Position numbers and translations under genes: made by a program. Below the pieces are notes generated by a model. It saw only the letters and a program-made list of their open reading frames with translations. It was not told the origin of the DNA and did no database searches. Positions 50,842 to 59,426 of a stretch of DNA of 64,000 nt are shown here, piece after piece. The stretch spans positions 1,612,001-1,676,000 of the forward strand of contig NZ_CP007212.1 in assembly GCF_001411805.1 (NCBI RefSeq), written 5' to 3'. Origin of the DNA: Burkholderia plantarii. GTDB taxonomy: Bacteria; Pseudomonadota; Gammaproteobacteria; Burkholderiales; Burkholderiaceae. Each line of letters opens with the position of its first letter. The first letter of the stretch is position 1.

Positions 50842-51996
50842 TCAGATACCGTCGCCGGCCGGCGCGGCCGGCACCAGGTGCGAGGCCGACAGCTCGGCCA
50901 CGTTGCGGCAGCCAAGCATCGCCAGCGTGCGATCGACCTCGTCGCGCAGGATCTCGAGCACGCGCGTCACGCCCGCCTCGCCGGCCGCGGCGAGCCCGTA
51001 GAGCGTCGCGCGCCCGAGCATCACCGCGTTCGCGCCGAGCGCGAGCGCCTTCACCACGTCGGAGCCGCGGCGGATGCCGCTATCCACCAGCAGCGTGCCG
51101 TGCGCCCCGCAGGCATGGCGCGCGGCGGCCAGCATGTCGAGCGGGGCAACCGCGTCGTCGAGCTGGCGCGCGCCGTGGTTCGAGAGGATCACGCCGTCGG
51201 CGCCCACCTCGAGGCAGGCCAGCGCGTCCCCGGCGTCGAGGATGCCCTTCACGAGCAGCCGGTGCGGCCAGCGCTCGCGCAGCCTGCGCAGGTCGTTCCA
51301 GTTGAAGCTCGCGTCCATCTGGCGGCGCAGCAGCGCCGTCTTCACCTCGATGCTCGCGTTGTCGTCGGCGCCCACGTTGGCGAGCGTCGGCACGCCGCCG
51401 CCGCGCAACAGCGCGCACGACCAGCGCGGATGCAGGAGCCCGTCGAGCAGCACGCCCGGCGTGTAGCGCAGCGGCAGCGCGAAGCCGTTGCGCAGGTCGC
51501 GCTCGCGCTTGCCGTTGAGCGGCACGTCCACCGTTATCACCAGCGTGCGATAGCCGGCGCGCGCGGCGCGCTGCACGAGGCTGTCGGCCAGTTCGCGATG
51601 CATCACGTAGAGCTGGAACCACAGCTCGCCGCCCGCTTCGCCCGCGAGCCGTTCGAGCGAGACGTTCGAGGCCGTGGACAGCGCGAACGGAATGCCGGCG
51701 CGCTGCGCGGCGCGGGCCAGCGCGAGGTCGCCGTCGGGGTGGATCAGGCCGTTGAGCCCGGTGGGCGCGATCACGAACGGCGCCGCGATGCGCGTGCCGA
51801 GCAGCGTGGTGGCGAGCTCGCGCGTGCTGACATCGGCGAGCCGCCGCGGCACGAACGCGAGTCGCTCGAACGCGGCGCGATTGCGGCGCAGCCCGCTCTC
51901 GTCCTCGGCGCCGCCGTCCAGATAGTCGAACACGCGGCGCGGCAGCCGGCGGCGCGCCAGCGTACGGAAATCGTCGACGTTGATCGGAGGAGGCAT
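50842..51996 (-). CDS. FMN-dependent 2-hydroxyacid oxidase/dehydrogenase (mandelate/lactate type)
   Basis: A 384-residue flavoenzyme oxidising L-2-hydroxyacids to 2-oxoacids. Active-site elements: Tyr in VFDYLDGGAEDE, LWFQLYV, the Lys in LLVKGIL, the catalytic His and Arg in SNHGARQLD (family: SNHGGRQLD, one Gly to Ala), and the FMN-phosphate loop DSGIRRGSDV. The LNGKRERDLRNGF segment resembles mandelate dehydrogenase MdlB more than lactate dehydrogenase LldD. It is divergent from the VOC-aminotransferase genes, so conversion of an aryl-hydroxyacid such as mandelate or 4-hydroxymandelate to the glyoxylate is a sensible proposal. Confidence 0.88.
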   Translation of the reverse strand: MPPPINVDDFRTLARRRLPRRVFDYLDGGAEDESGLRRNRAAFERLAFVPRRLADVSTRELATTLLGTRIAAPFVIAPTGLNGLIHPDGDLALARAAQRAGIPFALSTASNVSLERLAGEAGGELWFQLYVMHRELADSLVQRAARAGYRTLVITVDVPLNGKRERDLRNGFALPLRYTPGVLLDGLLHPRWSCALLRGGGVPTLANVGADDNASIEVKTALLRRQMDASFNWNDLRRLRERWPHRLLVKGILDAGDALACLEVGADGVILSNHGARQLDDAVAPLDMLAAARHACGAHGTLLVDSGIRRGSDVVKALALGANAVMLGRATLYGLAAAGEAGVTRVLEILRDEVDRTLAMLGCRNVAELSASHLVPAAPAGDGI

Positions 51997-52427
51997 GGCG
52001 TGGATACCGGTGGGACGATCGGGCTCGGGTGACGCGCGGCAGCGGATCGGACCCGGGCCGCCAGGAGCGCACGAGTGTATACGTACCCGCACGCGCCGAT
52101 GCACGCCAATGCGAAACAGTGGCGAATTTTGTAGATGATTAGTTCGCGTGTACAGGCGCCGCGTCGCATCGCGGGGCGCACGCGATGCGAGTCGGTGCAA
52201 CCATCGGCGCGTCGTCGGGCGAGGCGCTAACAGAATGGCCGTCGCGGCGGCACGAAATTGGCCAATGAAACGCGGCCGCTGAAACGACGCGGCCAGCTTC
52301 ATCAAGAAAAATCACCCAATAGTTTCCCGGGGAGGGCCGGTGCTATCGTACCGGCAACGATCGAGCGCACTGTTGCCGGAAAGCCCGGCGCGTGGTGCAC
52401 GAGCAGAACGTAGAGAGAGGGCAAGTC
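51997..52427. other. divergent promoter region, hydroxyacid oxidase / VOC operon
   Basis: 431 bases. An AT-richer patch at 52120-52150 (GGCGAATTTTGTAGATGATTAG) probably contains the oxidase promoter; another at 52300-52330 (GAAAAATCACCCAATAG) probably serves the VOC operon. No gene or clear operator was recognised. Confidence 0.4.
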
Positions 52428-53000
52428 ATGCAAAGGTCGCAACCCGCGGCGCAATCGGCTTCATCCACGCAGGCGGCGCAGGGCGAGACGGCCCACGGCG
52501 AAACGACGCCGGTTGCGCCGGGCCTGGACTACCGCGCGATCGACCACATCGCGCTGGCGGTGGTCGATCTGGAGGCCGCGGTGCAACTGTTCACCCACGT
52601 GCTCGGCTTCCGGCTGATGGCGCGGCGCCATATCCAGGGCAGGAAAACGGGCATGCGCTCGGCCGAACTCGAATCGGGCGGCGGCCTGAAATTCGTGCTG
52701 TGCCAGGGCACCGAGCCCGAATCGCAGGTCTCGCGCCTCGTCAGCGAGTTTGGCCCCGGCGTCGCGCACATCGCGCTCGAAGTGGACGACGTCGCGCAGA
52801 CCGTGGACGAGCTGCGCCGGCGCGGCATGGGCTTCGACACCTCGGTGATCGAGGGGCCGGGCCTCACGCAATCGTTCACCTCGCGCGACCGCAACACCGG
52901 CCTCAGCTTCGAGATCATCAAGCGCAACGGCGAGCACGGTTTCGTCGACGACAACATCCAGTCGCTGTTCGATCAACTGGAAAAATCGGACGCCTACTGA
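52428..53000 (+). CDS. VOC-family dioxygenase-like protein resembling the C-terminal half of HPPD/hydroxymandelate synthase
   Basis: A 190-residue metalloprotein. It corresponds to the catalytic C-terminal half of 4-hydroxyphenylpyruvate dioxygenase (full enzymes ~350 aa): first metal His in AIDHIALAVVDLE, second in GPGVAHIALEVDD, metal Glu in LSFEIIKRNG, and the HPPD-like ending GFVDDNIQSLFDQLEKSD. All three ligands are present. HPPD and hydroxymandelate synthase differ only in how the same intermediate attacks, so activity cannot be decided by eye. It is followed 42 bp later by an HpgT-like aminotransferase and faces a divergent mandelate-type oxidase, a hydroxyphenylglycine-like gene set. 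The ATG at 52428 was chosen over a GTG at 52392. Confidence 0.82.
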   Translation: MQRSQPAAQSASSTQAAQGETAHGETTPVAPGLDYRAIDHIALAVVDLEAAVQLFTHVLGFRLMARRHIQGRKTGMRSAELESGGGLKFVLCQGTEPESQVSRLVSEFGPGVAHIALEVDDVAQTVDELRRRGMGFDTSVIEGPGLTQSFTSRDRNTGLSFEIIKRNGEHGFVDDNIQSLFDQLEKSDAY

Positions 53001-53042
53001 AGCACCGCCGGCGCGGCGGCCAGGCCGGCCGCGCGACATGAC

Positions 53043-54344
53043 ATGCAACGAGAAGAGGGCGCCTTGACGACGCAAGCAACGGCCGCGGCATCGCGGCTTT
53101 CCGTGATGAACTTCCTGAACGAGGCGGCCAACGACTACCCGCGGGCGATCTCGTTCGCCTCGGGTCGCCCCGCCGAGCAGTTCTTCTCGCTCGAAGGGTG
53201 GCTGGCCGCGGTGCCCGACTATCAGGCCCACGCGGCGCGGGCCGCCGGCCAGAGCGTGACGCAGGCCGGACGCCTGCTGGCGCAGTATGGCCGCACGGCC
53301 GGCATCATCAACGCGCTGATGGCCGAGCAGCTCGGCCGCGACGAGGGCGTGGCCTGCGAGGCCGCGCAGGTGGTCGTGACGGCCGGCTGCCAGGAGGCGC
53401 TCGCGCTGCTGGTGCCGGCGCTCTGCCGCGCGCCCGGCGACGTGATGCTGGCGCGCAACCCCACCTACATCGGCATCACCGGCGTGGCCGATTTCGCCGG
53501 CATCGAGATCCTGCCGATCGAATGCGAGGACGGCGAGAGCTGGGAGCAGGCGCTCGCGCGCGTGGCCGCCGGCCTGCGCCGCGAAGGCAAGACCGCGCGC
53601 GGCTTCTATCTCACGCCCGAGTTCGACAATCCCACCGGCACCGTGCTCGACGAGGCCGAGCGCCGCTCGATCATCGCCGGCTGCCTGGAGCACCGCATCG
53701 TCGCGCTCGAGGACAACCCCTACGGCATGTTCCGCTACGACGGCACGCCCACCGCGCCGATGTTCTCGCTCGACCCGGCCGGCTGCGTGATCTATCTGGC
53801 CACCTATTCGAAGACGCTGTGCCCGGCCGTGCGCGTGGGCGCGGCGGTGCTGCCGCGCCGCCTGTTCGGCAGCGAGGCGGCCGCCGGGCGGCTGCGCGCC
53901 GAGCTGTCCGAGCGCAAGAGCTTCGTGACCGTCAACACCAGCCAGGTCACGCAGGCGCTGGTCGGCGGCGTGCTGCTGCGCGAGGCCGGCAGCCTTGCAC
54001 GGTTGGTCGAGGCGCCGCGCGCGTTCTATCGCGGCAACCGCGACACGCTGGTGGGCGCGCTCGAGCGCGCGTTCGACGGCGGGCGCGGCGCGGTGCGCTG
54101 GAACCGGCCCGACGGCGGCTTCTTCCTCGGCGTCACGCTGCCGTTCGAATTCGGCCAGCGCGAGACCGTGGAATGCGCGCGCGACCACGGCGTGATCGTG
54201 ATGCCGATGACGTTCTTCTCGCTCGACGGCACGCGCCGCGACGAGGTGCGGCTCGCCTTCAGCAATGCCGGCCCCGAGGCGATCGAGGACGGCGTGCGGC
54301 GCTTCGCGGGCTACGTCGACGCGAAGCGCGGCGCGGCCGCCTGA
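53043..54344 (+). CDS. PLP-dependent class I/II aminotransferase, HpgT/arylglycine transaminase-like
   Basis: A 433-residue fold-type I aminotransferase. The PLP lysine lies in YLATYSKTLCPAVRVG. Other motifs are VVVTAGCQEALALL, YLTPEFDNPTGTVL, EDNPYGMFRY and a C-terminal DEVRLAFSNAG with the carboxylate-binding Arg. The start SVMNFLNEAANDYPRAISFASGRP is the pattern I associate with (S)-dihydroxyphenylglycine and hydroxyphenylglycine transaminases. It may aminate an arylglyoxylate using an amino-acid donor. A TTG at 53064 with a better ribosome binding site (GAAGAGGG) is a plausible alternative start. It lies in an operon with the VOC gene and the amidotransferase. Confidence 0.85.
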   Translation: MQREEGALTTQATAAASRLSVMNFLNEAANDYPRAISFASGRPAEQFFSLEGWLAAVPDYQAHAARAAGQSVTQAGRLLAQYGRTAGIINALMAEQLGRDEGVACEAAQVVVTAGCQEALALLVPALCRAPGDVMLARNPTYIGITGVADFAGIEILPIECEDGESWEQALARVAAGLRREGKTARGFYLTPEFDNPTGTVLDEAERRSIIAGCLEHRIVALEDNPYGMFRYDGTPTAPMFSLDPAGCVIYLATYSKTLCPAVRVGAAVLPRRLFGSEAAAGRLRAELSERKSFVTVNTSQVTQALVGGVLLREAGSLARLVEAPRAFYRGNRDTLVGALERAFDGGRGAVRWNRPDGGFFLGVTLPFEFGQRETVECARDHGVIVMPMTFFSLDGTRRDEVRLAFSNAGPEAIEDGVRRFAGYVDAKRGAAA

Positions 54345-54404
54345 TCCATGCACGCGGCCGGCCGCCGGCCGCGTTTCTCCCCCCGTTCACAGGTTCGCGC
54401 CACG

Positions 54405-55001
54405 ATGTGCCAAGCCCTGATCATCGATAACTTCGATTCGTTCACGTACAACATCTTCCAGCAGATGGGGCAGGTGTGCGGCGTGGAGCCCACCGTCGTG
54501 AAGAACACGACCGCGCTCGACGCCATCGACTTCTCCCGCTACGACTGCATCGTGATCTCGCCCGGCCCCGGCACGCCGGCCGTGGCGAGCGACGTCGGCA
54601 TCAGCGCCGACGTGATCCGCGATACCGAACTGCCGCTGCTCGGCGTGTGCCTCGGCCACCAGTGCCTCGGCCACCTGCACGGCATGGAGGTGGGGCTCGC
54701 GCCCGAGCCGATGCACGGCCGCGTCAACGTGATTCATCACGACGGGCGCGGCGTGTTCCGGGGGCTGCCGGCCGATCTCGCCGTGGTGCGCTATCACTCG
54801 CTGGTGGTCCGGCAGGTGCGCGAGCCGTTCGAACTCTGCGCGTGGGGCGACGACGGCGTGATCCACGGCATCCGCCATCGCACGCGGCCGCTGCACGGCG
54901 TGCAGTTCCATCCGGAATCGATCAGCACCGAGGCCGGCATCGACCTGTTCCGCAACTTCCGCGACATCGCGCTCGAGCACAAGCGGCAGCGCGCGGCCTG
55001 A
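54405..55001 (+). CDS. class I glutamine amidotransferase, PabA/TrpG type
   Basis: A 198-residue glutaminase subunit of the anthranilate/aminodeoxychorismate synthase family, which supplies ammonia to a chorismate-using partner. IIDNFDSFTYNIFQQMG opens the protein, ISPGPGTP follows, the nucleophile Cys is in GVCLGHQCLG, and the His-Glu pair in VQFHPESIST. No TrpE/PabB-type component I is encoded anywhere in the window, so the partner lies elsewhere or the subunit serves another synthase. The ATG at 54405 begins MCQALIIDNF. It is 60 bp after the aminotransferase gene and is probably cotranscribed. Confidence 0.9.
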   Translation: MCQALIIDNFDSFTYNIFQQMGQVCGVEPTVVKNTTALDAIDFSRYDCIVISPGPGTPAVASDVGISADVIRDTELPLLGVCLGHQCLGHLHGMEVGLAPEPMHGRVNVIHHDGRGVFRGLPADLAVVRYHSLVVRQVREPFELCAWGDDGVIHGIRHRTRPLHGVQFHPESISTEAGIDLFRNFRDIALEHKRQRAA

Positions 55002-55574
55002 GGGGCCACGCGGCGAGCGGCGCCGCAACGGTGCCGCCGGTTGTTCGCTTGCCCCCCGCCTTGCTGTCCATTCCGCCTGCGTCGGCACGTGAGGCTGTGC
55101 GCTTTATGGCGTTGCGGCATGGCAAGGCGAAAAAACCGTCGCAAATGATGGGGCGCGGGAACCGCCGATTCCGGGTGCATGCTTTTCCCCCAAGGTGACG
55201 CGGCGCACGGTCGATGAGCGGGTCCGCGCCGAACGGCGTCGCCGGGATACCGGATACACGAACGCCGGTTCGTGGCGGATTCGGCAAGCTCCGTATTCGC
55301 TTCGACCGCCATCGCCATGCGTCCGAGATTCGTGGATGCGTCGTGCCGGCGACGCCAGACCCGCGTGCGGGTTATCGGCCACGACAGCCATATCGCCCGG
55401 CGAATCCCCTTGTGTCGGAGCTTCGAGGGCTCACCTCGGCGCTGAAACGCCGACTTGTTTCAGATGGAAGAGTCGCGGACGGAAATTTTAAAAGAGATGG
55501 CAGAGATACTCGAAACCATGAGGGTAATCAATACATGTGGTCGTCCGGGTGGCAAAGTTTCTAACTGAAAGCTA
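55002..55574. other. intergenic region before the minisatellite
   Basis: 573 bases without a convincing gene. GC content falls toward the right end (TTTTAAAAGAGATGG near 55490), which marks the start of a lower-GC segment. A GC hairpin-prone stretch just after the amidotransferase stop (55005-55045) may end that operon. Confidence 0.4.
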
Positions 55575-55769
55575 ACGCCGGCACGAGACGCCGGCACGAG
55601 ACGCCGGCACGAGACGCCGGCACGAGACGCCGGCACGAGACGCCGGCACGAGACGCCGGCACGAGACGCCGGCACGAGACGCCGGCACGAGACGCCGGCA
55701 CGAGACGCCGGCACGAGACGCCGGCACGAGACGCCGGCACGAGACGCCGGCACGAGACGCCGGCATCAG
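55575..55769. repeat. 13-bp minisatellite (14 perfect copies plus one variant)
   Basis: The unit ACGCCGGCACGAG is repeated 14 times without a mismatch (55575-55756), followed by one degenerate unit (ACGCCGGCATCAG). Each unit contains the palindrome GCCGGC. Because 13 is not a multiple of 3 and the unit lacks stops, frames through it stay open with a 13-residue period. The lack of any decay suggests recent expansion. It lies in a gap and does not belong to a recognised gene. The flank 55770-56107 also holds no recognised gene. Confidence 0.95.
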
Positions 55770-56107
55770 CACGAAAAGCGCGGAGGCCTTACGTTTCTCT
55801 CGATTCTGTTGCGTCAGTCGTTTCGTCCGGCAAGGCAGGCGAATTGTCCCGTCTGCCCCGCTCCAGTCGCTGCGCATTCCTCGTTCGTTACCTGCATCGT
55901 CCCCCTGGTCGACCGAGCTGTCTACACGCCGGCCACCTTCCACCGCGGCTCACGGTGATGCTGCCTGTCATGCGTATTGCCCCACCAAACCAGCGGCTCC
56001 CGCATATCGAAAATCAACGCGCGATCAAAGCCAGGTTCCTCAAGCGGAGCGCGATATTGATACATCCAGTTGCCAGCTTGTTATTTCGGCTGAAATTCCG
56101 ATTCTCG

Positions 56108-57148
56108 ATGCGTGATTTGTGGAGAACTCTCTTTTGTCGTGCCGAGAAATCCGGTGTGGTTGTGGTGGGCCGGATTTTTATTTTGATTTTCCTGTTTTTT
56201 TGTGAATCGGCCATGAGTCAAGGAGATTTCACTGCATATCCGTTGATTTACGACTATGGAAGTTGCACTTGGCAAGAGAATGGAGATAATTCCATTACTG
56301 TTTCTGTCGATATTTTTTATAAAAAAGGTTTGCCCGAATTCATGGACCGCGCGATTATGCTGTGGGCATATGATAGTGACGGGATGCCACATCCGCTCGG
56401 CTCCCCTTCGTTTCCAGTGAGTGTGCAGGCGGATGGAGTAGAGGCCGTGGTGAAGCGGAGAAATCAATACGGCATTCCCACCATGGACCATGTGATGATC
56501 TGGGGGGTAGACGGGCCATGGAAAAATGCAGCAGCGTCCACTTTGCACATGACTGCGACGTTCTCCGGAAGCGCCAGGCAAGCGGTCAGTGTTCTCGCCG
56601 CCGACATGTTTATTGGCGGCGTCATGAAAGGGTATTGGGGAATGTATGAGCAGATGGGGGCGGCGTATTTATATCCAGGCGTGCAAGGCGGGGGATGTCC
56701 GGTGGTCCCGCCGGATCATCCGCCAAAACCTCCGGGGCCTTCGCTTACGTTGGTCGCGAACGTTCCGGACTGGAATTTGGGTGAACTGCCACCGCAACAT
56801 GGAGAGAAAAGATTTGCGGCGATGAGCGACCAGCTGTGCTTCGGGTATACCGATCCGAAGCTTGTGGGCTTCGACCTCGTCATCGACGCCGATAGTCAGA
56901 ATGGCGTGGTCGGCGGGCAGTATCAGTTGAGAAATCTGGATGACCCGACGCAAGTCGTACCGTATAGTCTGGCGTTGAACAGTGGCTCAAGTACGGTGTT
57001 GTTGCCGAATTCGGCAAAAGCGGGAATCCGGTTGAATGCAACGAACCCCACGTGTTTTTCACCGACCTTCAAGACGTTCGTGATGCCTCAGCTGAAGCCT
57101 GGTAACTACAGTGATGTGCTGACCTTCACGGTGGTGACAAAAACCTGA
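56108..57148 (+). CDS. fimbrial adhesin/pilin-like protein (CblD/CS1-type resemblance)
   Basis: A 346-residue exported protein. A signal peptide follows a short basic start (VVVVGRIFILIFLFFCESAMS). The N-terminal ~200 residues have a beta-rich look (YPLIYDYGSCTWQENGDNSI). A Pro-rich hinge (VVPPDHPPKPPGPS) leads to a C-terminal ~130-residue pilin-like domain (VPDWNLGELPP, DQLCFGYTD, NPTCFSP with paired Cys, ending SDVLTFTVVTKT). This two-domain form resembles tip proteins of CS1/cable-type fimbriae, but no chaperone or usher gene is adjacent. Base composition is clearly lower in GC than neighbours, with many A/T third positions, pointing to horizontal origin. Family assignment is tentative. 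Confidence 0.6.
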   Translation: MRDLWRTLFCRAEKSGVVVVGRIFILIFLFFCESAMSQGDFTAYPLIYDYGSCTWQENGDNSITVSVDIFYKKGLPEFMDRAIMLWAYDSDGMPHPLGSPSFPVSVQADGVEAVVKRRNQYGIPTMDHVMIWGVDGPWKNAAASTLHMTATFSGSARQAVSVLAADMFIGGVMKGYWGMYEQMGAAYLYPGVQGGGCPVVPPDHPPKPPGPSLTLVANVPDWNLGELPPQHGEKRFAAMSDQLCFGYTDPKLVGFDLVIDADSQNGVVGGQYQLRNLDDPTQVVPYSLALNSGSSTVLLPNSAKAGIRLNATNPTCFSPTFKTFVMPQLKPGNYSDVLTFTVVTKT

Positions 57149-57716
57149 TCCATTGCGATGAGCGGTGGCGGACTGCGAACGTAACCAGGGTCAATTATCC
57201 AGCATGGTTTTTCCAAGCCCGGCGCCCCGCCGCCCGGTGATCGACCAACTACCACCGGCCCGTCAAAGCAGTTGATCAGCGGGGCGGATACGCCAGCCGG
57301 CCGGAATCCGGAACTCCACGATATCGGTTGGCCATCTCTCTTGCGTGGCTGCAAACCGGAAATCCCGACAGCAGTAAAAATAAAAGCCGCCAATCAAAAT
57401 AACCGGGCGACACGAAAATCGCTATGACTGGGGTTTACCATTCATTGCCCGCCTGAATTTAGAACCTTACATTCACGCGTGCCGGGCGTGATGGAGGCAG
57501 TGCGGCAAGGTTTCCGGTCGCGCGCATCGGCATGGTTTCGCTGAAAAGAAACAAAAAGCCAGAGACGCGACCAGACCGACTCTTTTCAAGGCGTTGCCGG
57601 GGCCAGTCTTTCGATTTCACGCCATCCCGCATTCCTTGAACCGGAGATCCGGCCGGATCGCGATCGCCATGTTTTTCCCACGCTGACATGCCTATATCGC
57701 TAAGGGGCCTATTATC
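57149..57716. other. intergenic region after the adhesin-like gene
   Basis: 568 bases of intermediate GC. Short minus-strand frames read like decayed coding sequence (for example a stretch ending RIPAGWRIRPADQLL near 57270-57330), but no complete gene, inverted-repeat ends or transposase motif could be supported. It may be remnant mobile DNA accompanying the low-GC gene. Confidence 0.35.
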
Positions 57717-58940
57717 ATGACCGATCAACCGACCCAACCCAAAGCAGACGATACCCTGATATCGCTGCCGCAGGATTTCCAGTTCGGCCAGGTGCTGCCG
57801 GAAGGCGCGGCGCTGCTCGGCGCGGAACCCGAGCCGCCGCTCGGCCTCGCGCTGTCACGCTTCACCGGCACCTTCAGCGGCCCCGGCTTCAACACGATCT
57901 TCCGCCCGCGGAGTTCGGTGCCCGACAGCGGCACCGCGTTTCCCAACCCGATCCCGCCGGGTATTCCCGACGACAACGTGCTCGAACTGAACCTGACGCA
58001 GGAGACGCTGTCGTTCACCAAGGCGCTGGGCAGCGTGCCCAATCGCGGGCTGCGCGCGCAGGCCGATATTTTCCTGAACGGCGTGCCTTACGCGCAGGCC
58101 GTCAACGACGTGACCAATACCGATACCGGGCGCGGCGACGGCGCGCCGGTGGGCATCCACTTCGAGCCCGGGCTGTGGATGCGCGTGCCCGCCACCGAGA
58201 CGCAACCGGTGCTCGGCGCGTCGCTGGCGCGGATGGCCTCGATCCCGCACGGCACCACCATCAACGCGCAGGGACTCGAACCCGCGGCCGCCACGAGCGG
58301 GCCGCCCGACATCTCGCCGGTGGGCATCACGCCGTTCGTCATCGGCAACCCGGGCGAACGGATCCACTTCGCGAGCCAGACCGCGAGCGACGCGCAGACG
58401 CCGCGCATCCCGCAGGACCTGACGCGCTTCATCGAGGCCGGCACCATCACGCAGGCCGTCCTCGATGATCCCACCCAGGTGTTGCGCGCAGTGCTCGCCA
58501 GCCAGACCGTGCTCGATACCGTGACGTTCACCGTGACCACCGCGCCGCAACCGCCGGAATTCGGCGGCGGCATCGACAACATCGCGTTCCTGGAAGGTGA
58601 CGCGAGTCGCGCGCAGCCGAACGCCAACAGCGTGCTGATGGCCTCGACGTTCTGGATCGAGACCGTGCAGCACCAGATCGTGGTGCCGCCGTACCAGCCG
58701 GGCCAACCGGCGCTGAAGCTGTCGCCCGCGCCGACGCTGCCCGGCCTGCCGGTGCCCGTGTTCCAAGTCACGCCGCCGCGCGAGCTGACCGAGTCCGTCA
58801 CCCTGGCCGTGACGTCCACCCAGATCCAGTATGCGCAGACGGTGCTGCTCGACTTCGCGGGCCTGAGCTGGCCGCACGTCTCGGTCGCCACGCTCGTGCC
58901 GGAGGATCTGCAAACGGTGCCGGCGTCGGCCTGGGCGTGA
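57717..58940 (+). CDS. heme-binding protein of the THAP4-like lipocalin type
   Basis: A 407-residue soluble protein. The FTGTFSGPGFNTIFRP segment (residues ~48-63) is the G-x-F-x-G-x-G lipocalin-like entry of THAP4/nitrobindin heme-binding proteins. Further family blocks are DNVLELNLTQETLSF, NRGLRAQADIFLNGVPY, VGIHFEPGLWM and IPHGTTINAQG with a candidate heme His. The C-terminal ~150 residues carry FWIETVQHQIV and beta-rich sequence. There is no signal peptide. Heme-binding beta barrels of this kind react with nitric oxide or peroxynitrite, and the position just upstream of a periplasmic catalase hints at an oxidative-stress role. It ends at a strong terminator. Confidence 0.75.
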   Translation: MTDQPTQPKADDTLISLPQDFQFGQVLPEGAALLGAEPEPPLGLALSRFTGTFSGPGFNTIFRPRSSVPDSGTAFPNPIPPGIPDDNVLELNLTQETLSFTKALGSVPNRGLRAQADIFLNGVPYAQAVNDVTNTDTGRGDGAPVGIHFEPGLWMRVPATETQPVLGASLARMASIPHGTTINAQGLEPAAATSGPPDISPVGITPFVIGNPGERIHFASQTASDAQTPRIPQDLTRFIEAGTITQAVLDDPTQVLRAVLASQTVLDTVTFTVTTAPQPPEFGGGIDNIAFLEGDASRAQPNANSVLMASTFWIETVQHQIVVPPYQPGQPALKLSPAPTLPGLPVPVFQVTPPRELTESVTLAVTSTQIQYAQTVLLDFAGLSWPHVSVATLVPEDLQTVPASAWA

Positions 58941-58966
58941 GCCCCGCGCGGTAGCGCAGCCTACCG

Positions 58967-58997
58967 ACGGGCCGCCGATCCGGCGGCCCGTTTTCTT
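58967..58997 (+). terminator. intrinsic terminator after the heme-binding protein gene
   Basis: A perfect 11-bp stem (ACGGGCCGCCG / CGGCGGCCCGT) with a 3-base loop is followed by TTTCTT, 26 bp after the stop codon. It separates this gene from the katB transcript. Confidence 0.85.
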
Positions 58998-59305
58998 GCG
59001 GGCCTCGAACGCCGTGAACCACCCCGGGCCATGAGGTGGCGGCCTCGGTTCGCGCGCGATACTACGGCCTTCTCATTTCGTTTGCCGAATAATCGGCATA
59101 TATTCCGGCGTTGAAAATTGACGCATCGCAATACATCTTGATTTCAAAAAGGCCATAGCACATTTCTGAAAGTGCCACCAGGAAAGTGGTGTAAATGTCG
59201 GATTGCTGATCGATCCGGACACTGCTGGATGTGGTGAAAAGCCTTGCAGGTATTGGCTTTCATGGCGATGCGAAGCGCCGTATCGGCATGCGAATCCGGC
59301 ATATG

Positions 59306-59342
59306 ATTGAGAATGGCTATTCGATTCATCGTGAATGCCAAT
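59306..59342 (+). promoter_or_regulatory. OxyR binding site upstream of katB
   Basis: ATTG-N7-CTAT-N7-ATCG-N7-CAAT matches the OxyR tetramer consensus ATAG-N7-CTAT-N7-ATAG-N7-CTAT at 13 of 16 positions with all three 7-base spacers exact. It ends where a -35 element begins, the usual position for OxyR activation. The 486-bp spacer also holds the upstream terminator and an AT-rich stretch (59090-59300). Confidence 0.75.
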
Positions 59343-59371
59343 TGGCTTTCGACGTCTCGCGTCAATACGAT
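59342..59371 (+). promoter_or_regulatory. katB promoter (-35 TTGGCT, -10 TACGAT)
   Basis: TTGGCT (59342-59347) and TACGAT (59366-59371), each matching the sigma-70 consensus at 4 of 6 positions, are 18 bp apart. They lie immediately downstream of the OxyR site and 55 bp before the katB ATG. Confidence 0.55.
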
Positions 59372-59426
59372 TCATCCGTCCCGATAACCAACAATCACAG
59401 TGGTGTCACTTCCTCACGGAGACGGT

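Noticed and set aside
55575..55769. CRISPR array
   Set aside because: Direct 13-bp head-to-tail repeat with no spacers and no cas genes nearby.
55460..55943. Minus-strand frames running through the 13-bp repeat, giving a 13-residue repetitive protein
   Set aside because: Open only because the repeat unit lacks stop codons. No ribosome binding site or non-repetitive domain.
57149..57716. Insertion-sequence remnant
   Set aside because: Some decayed-looking coding fragments, but no terminal inverted repeats, target duplication or transposase motif could be shown.
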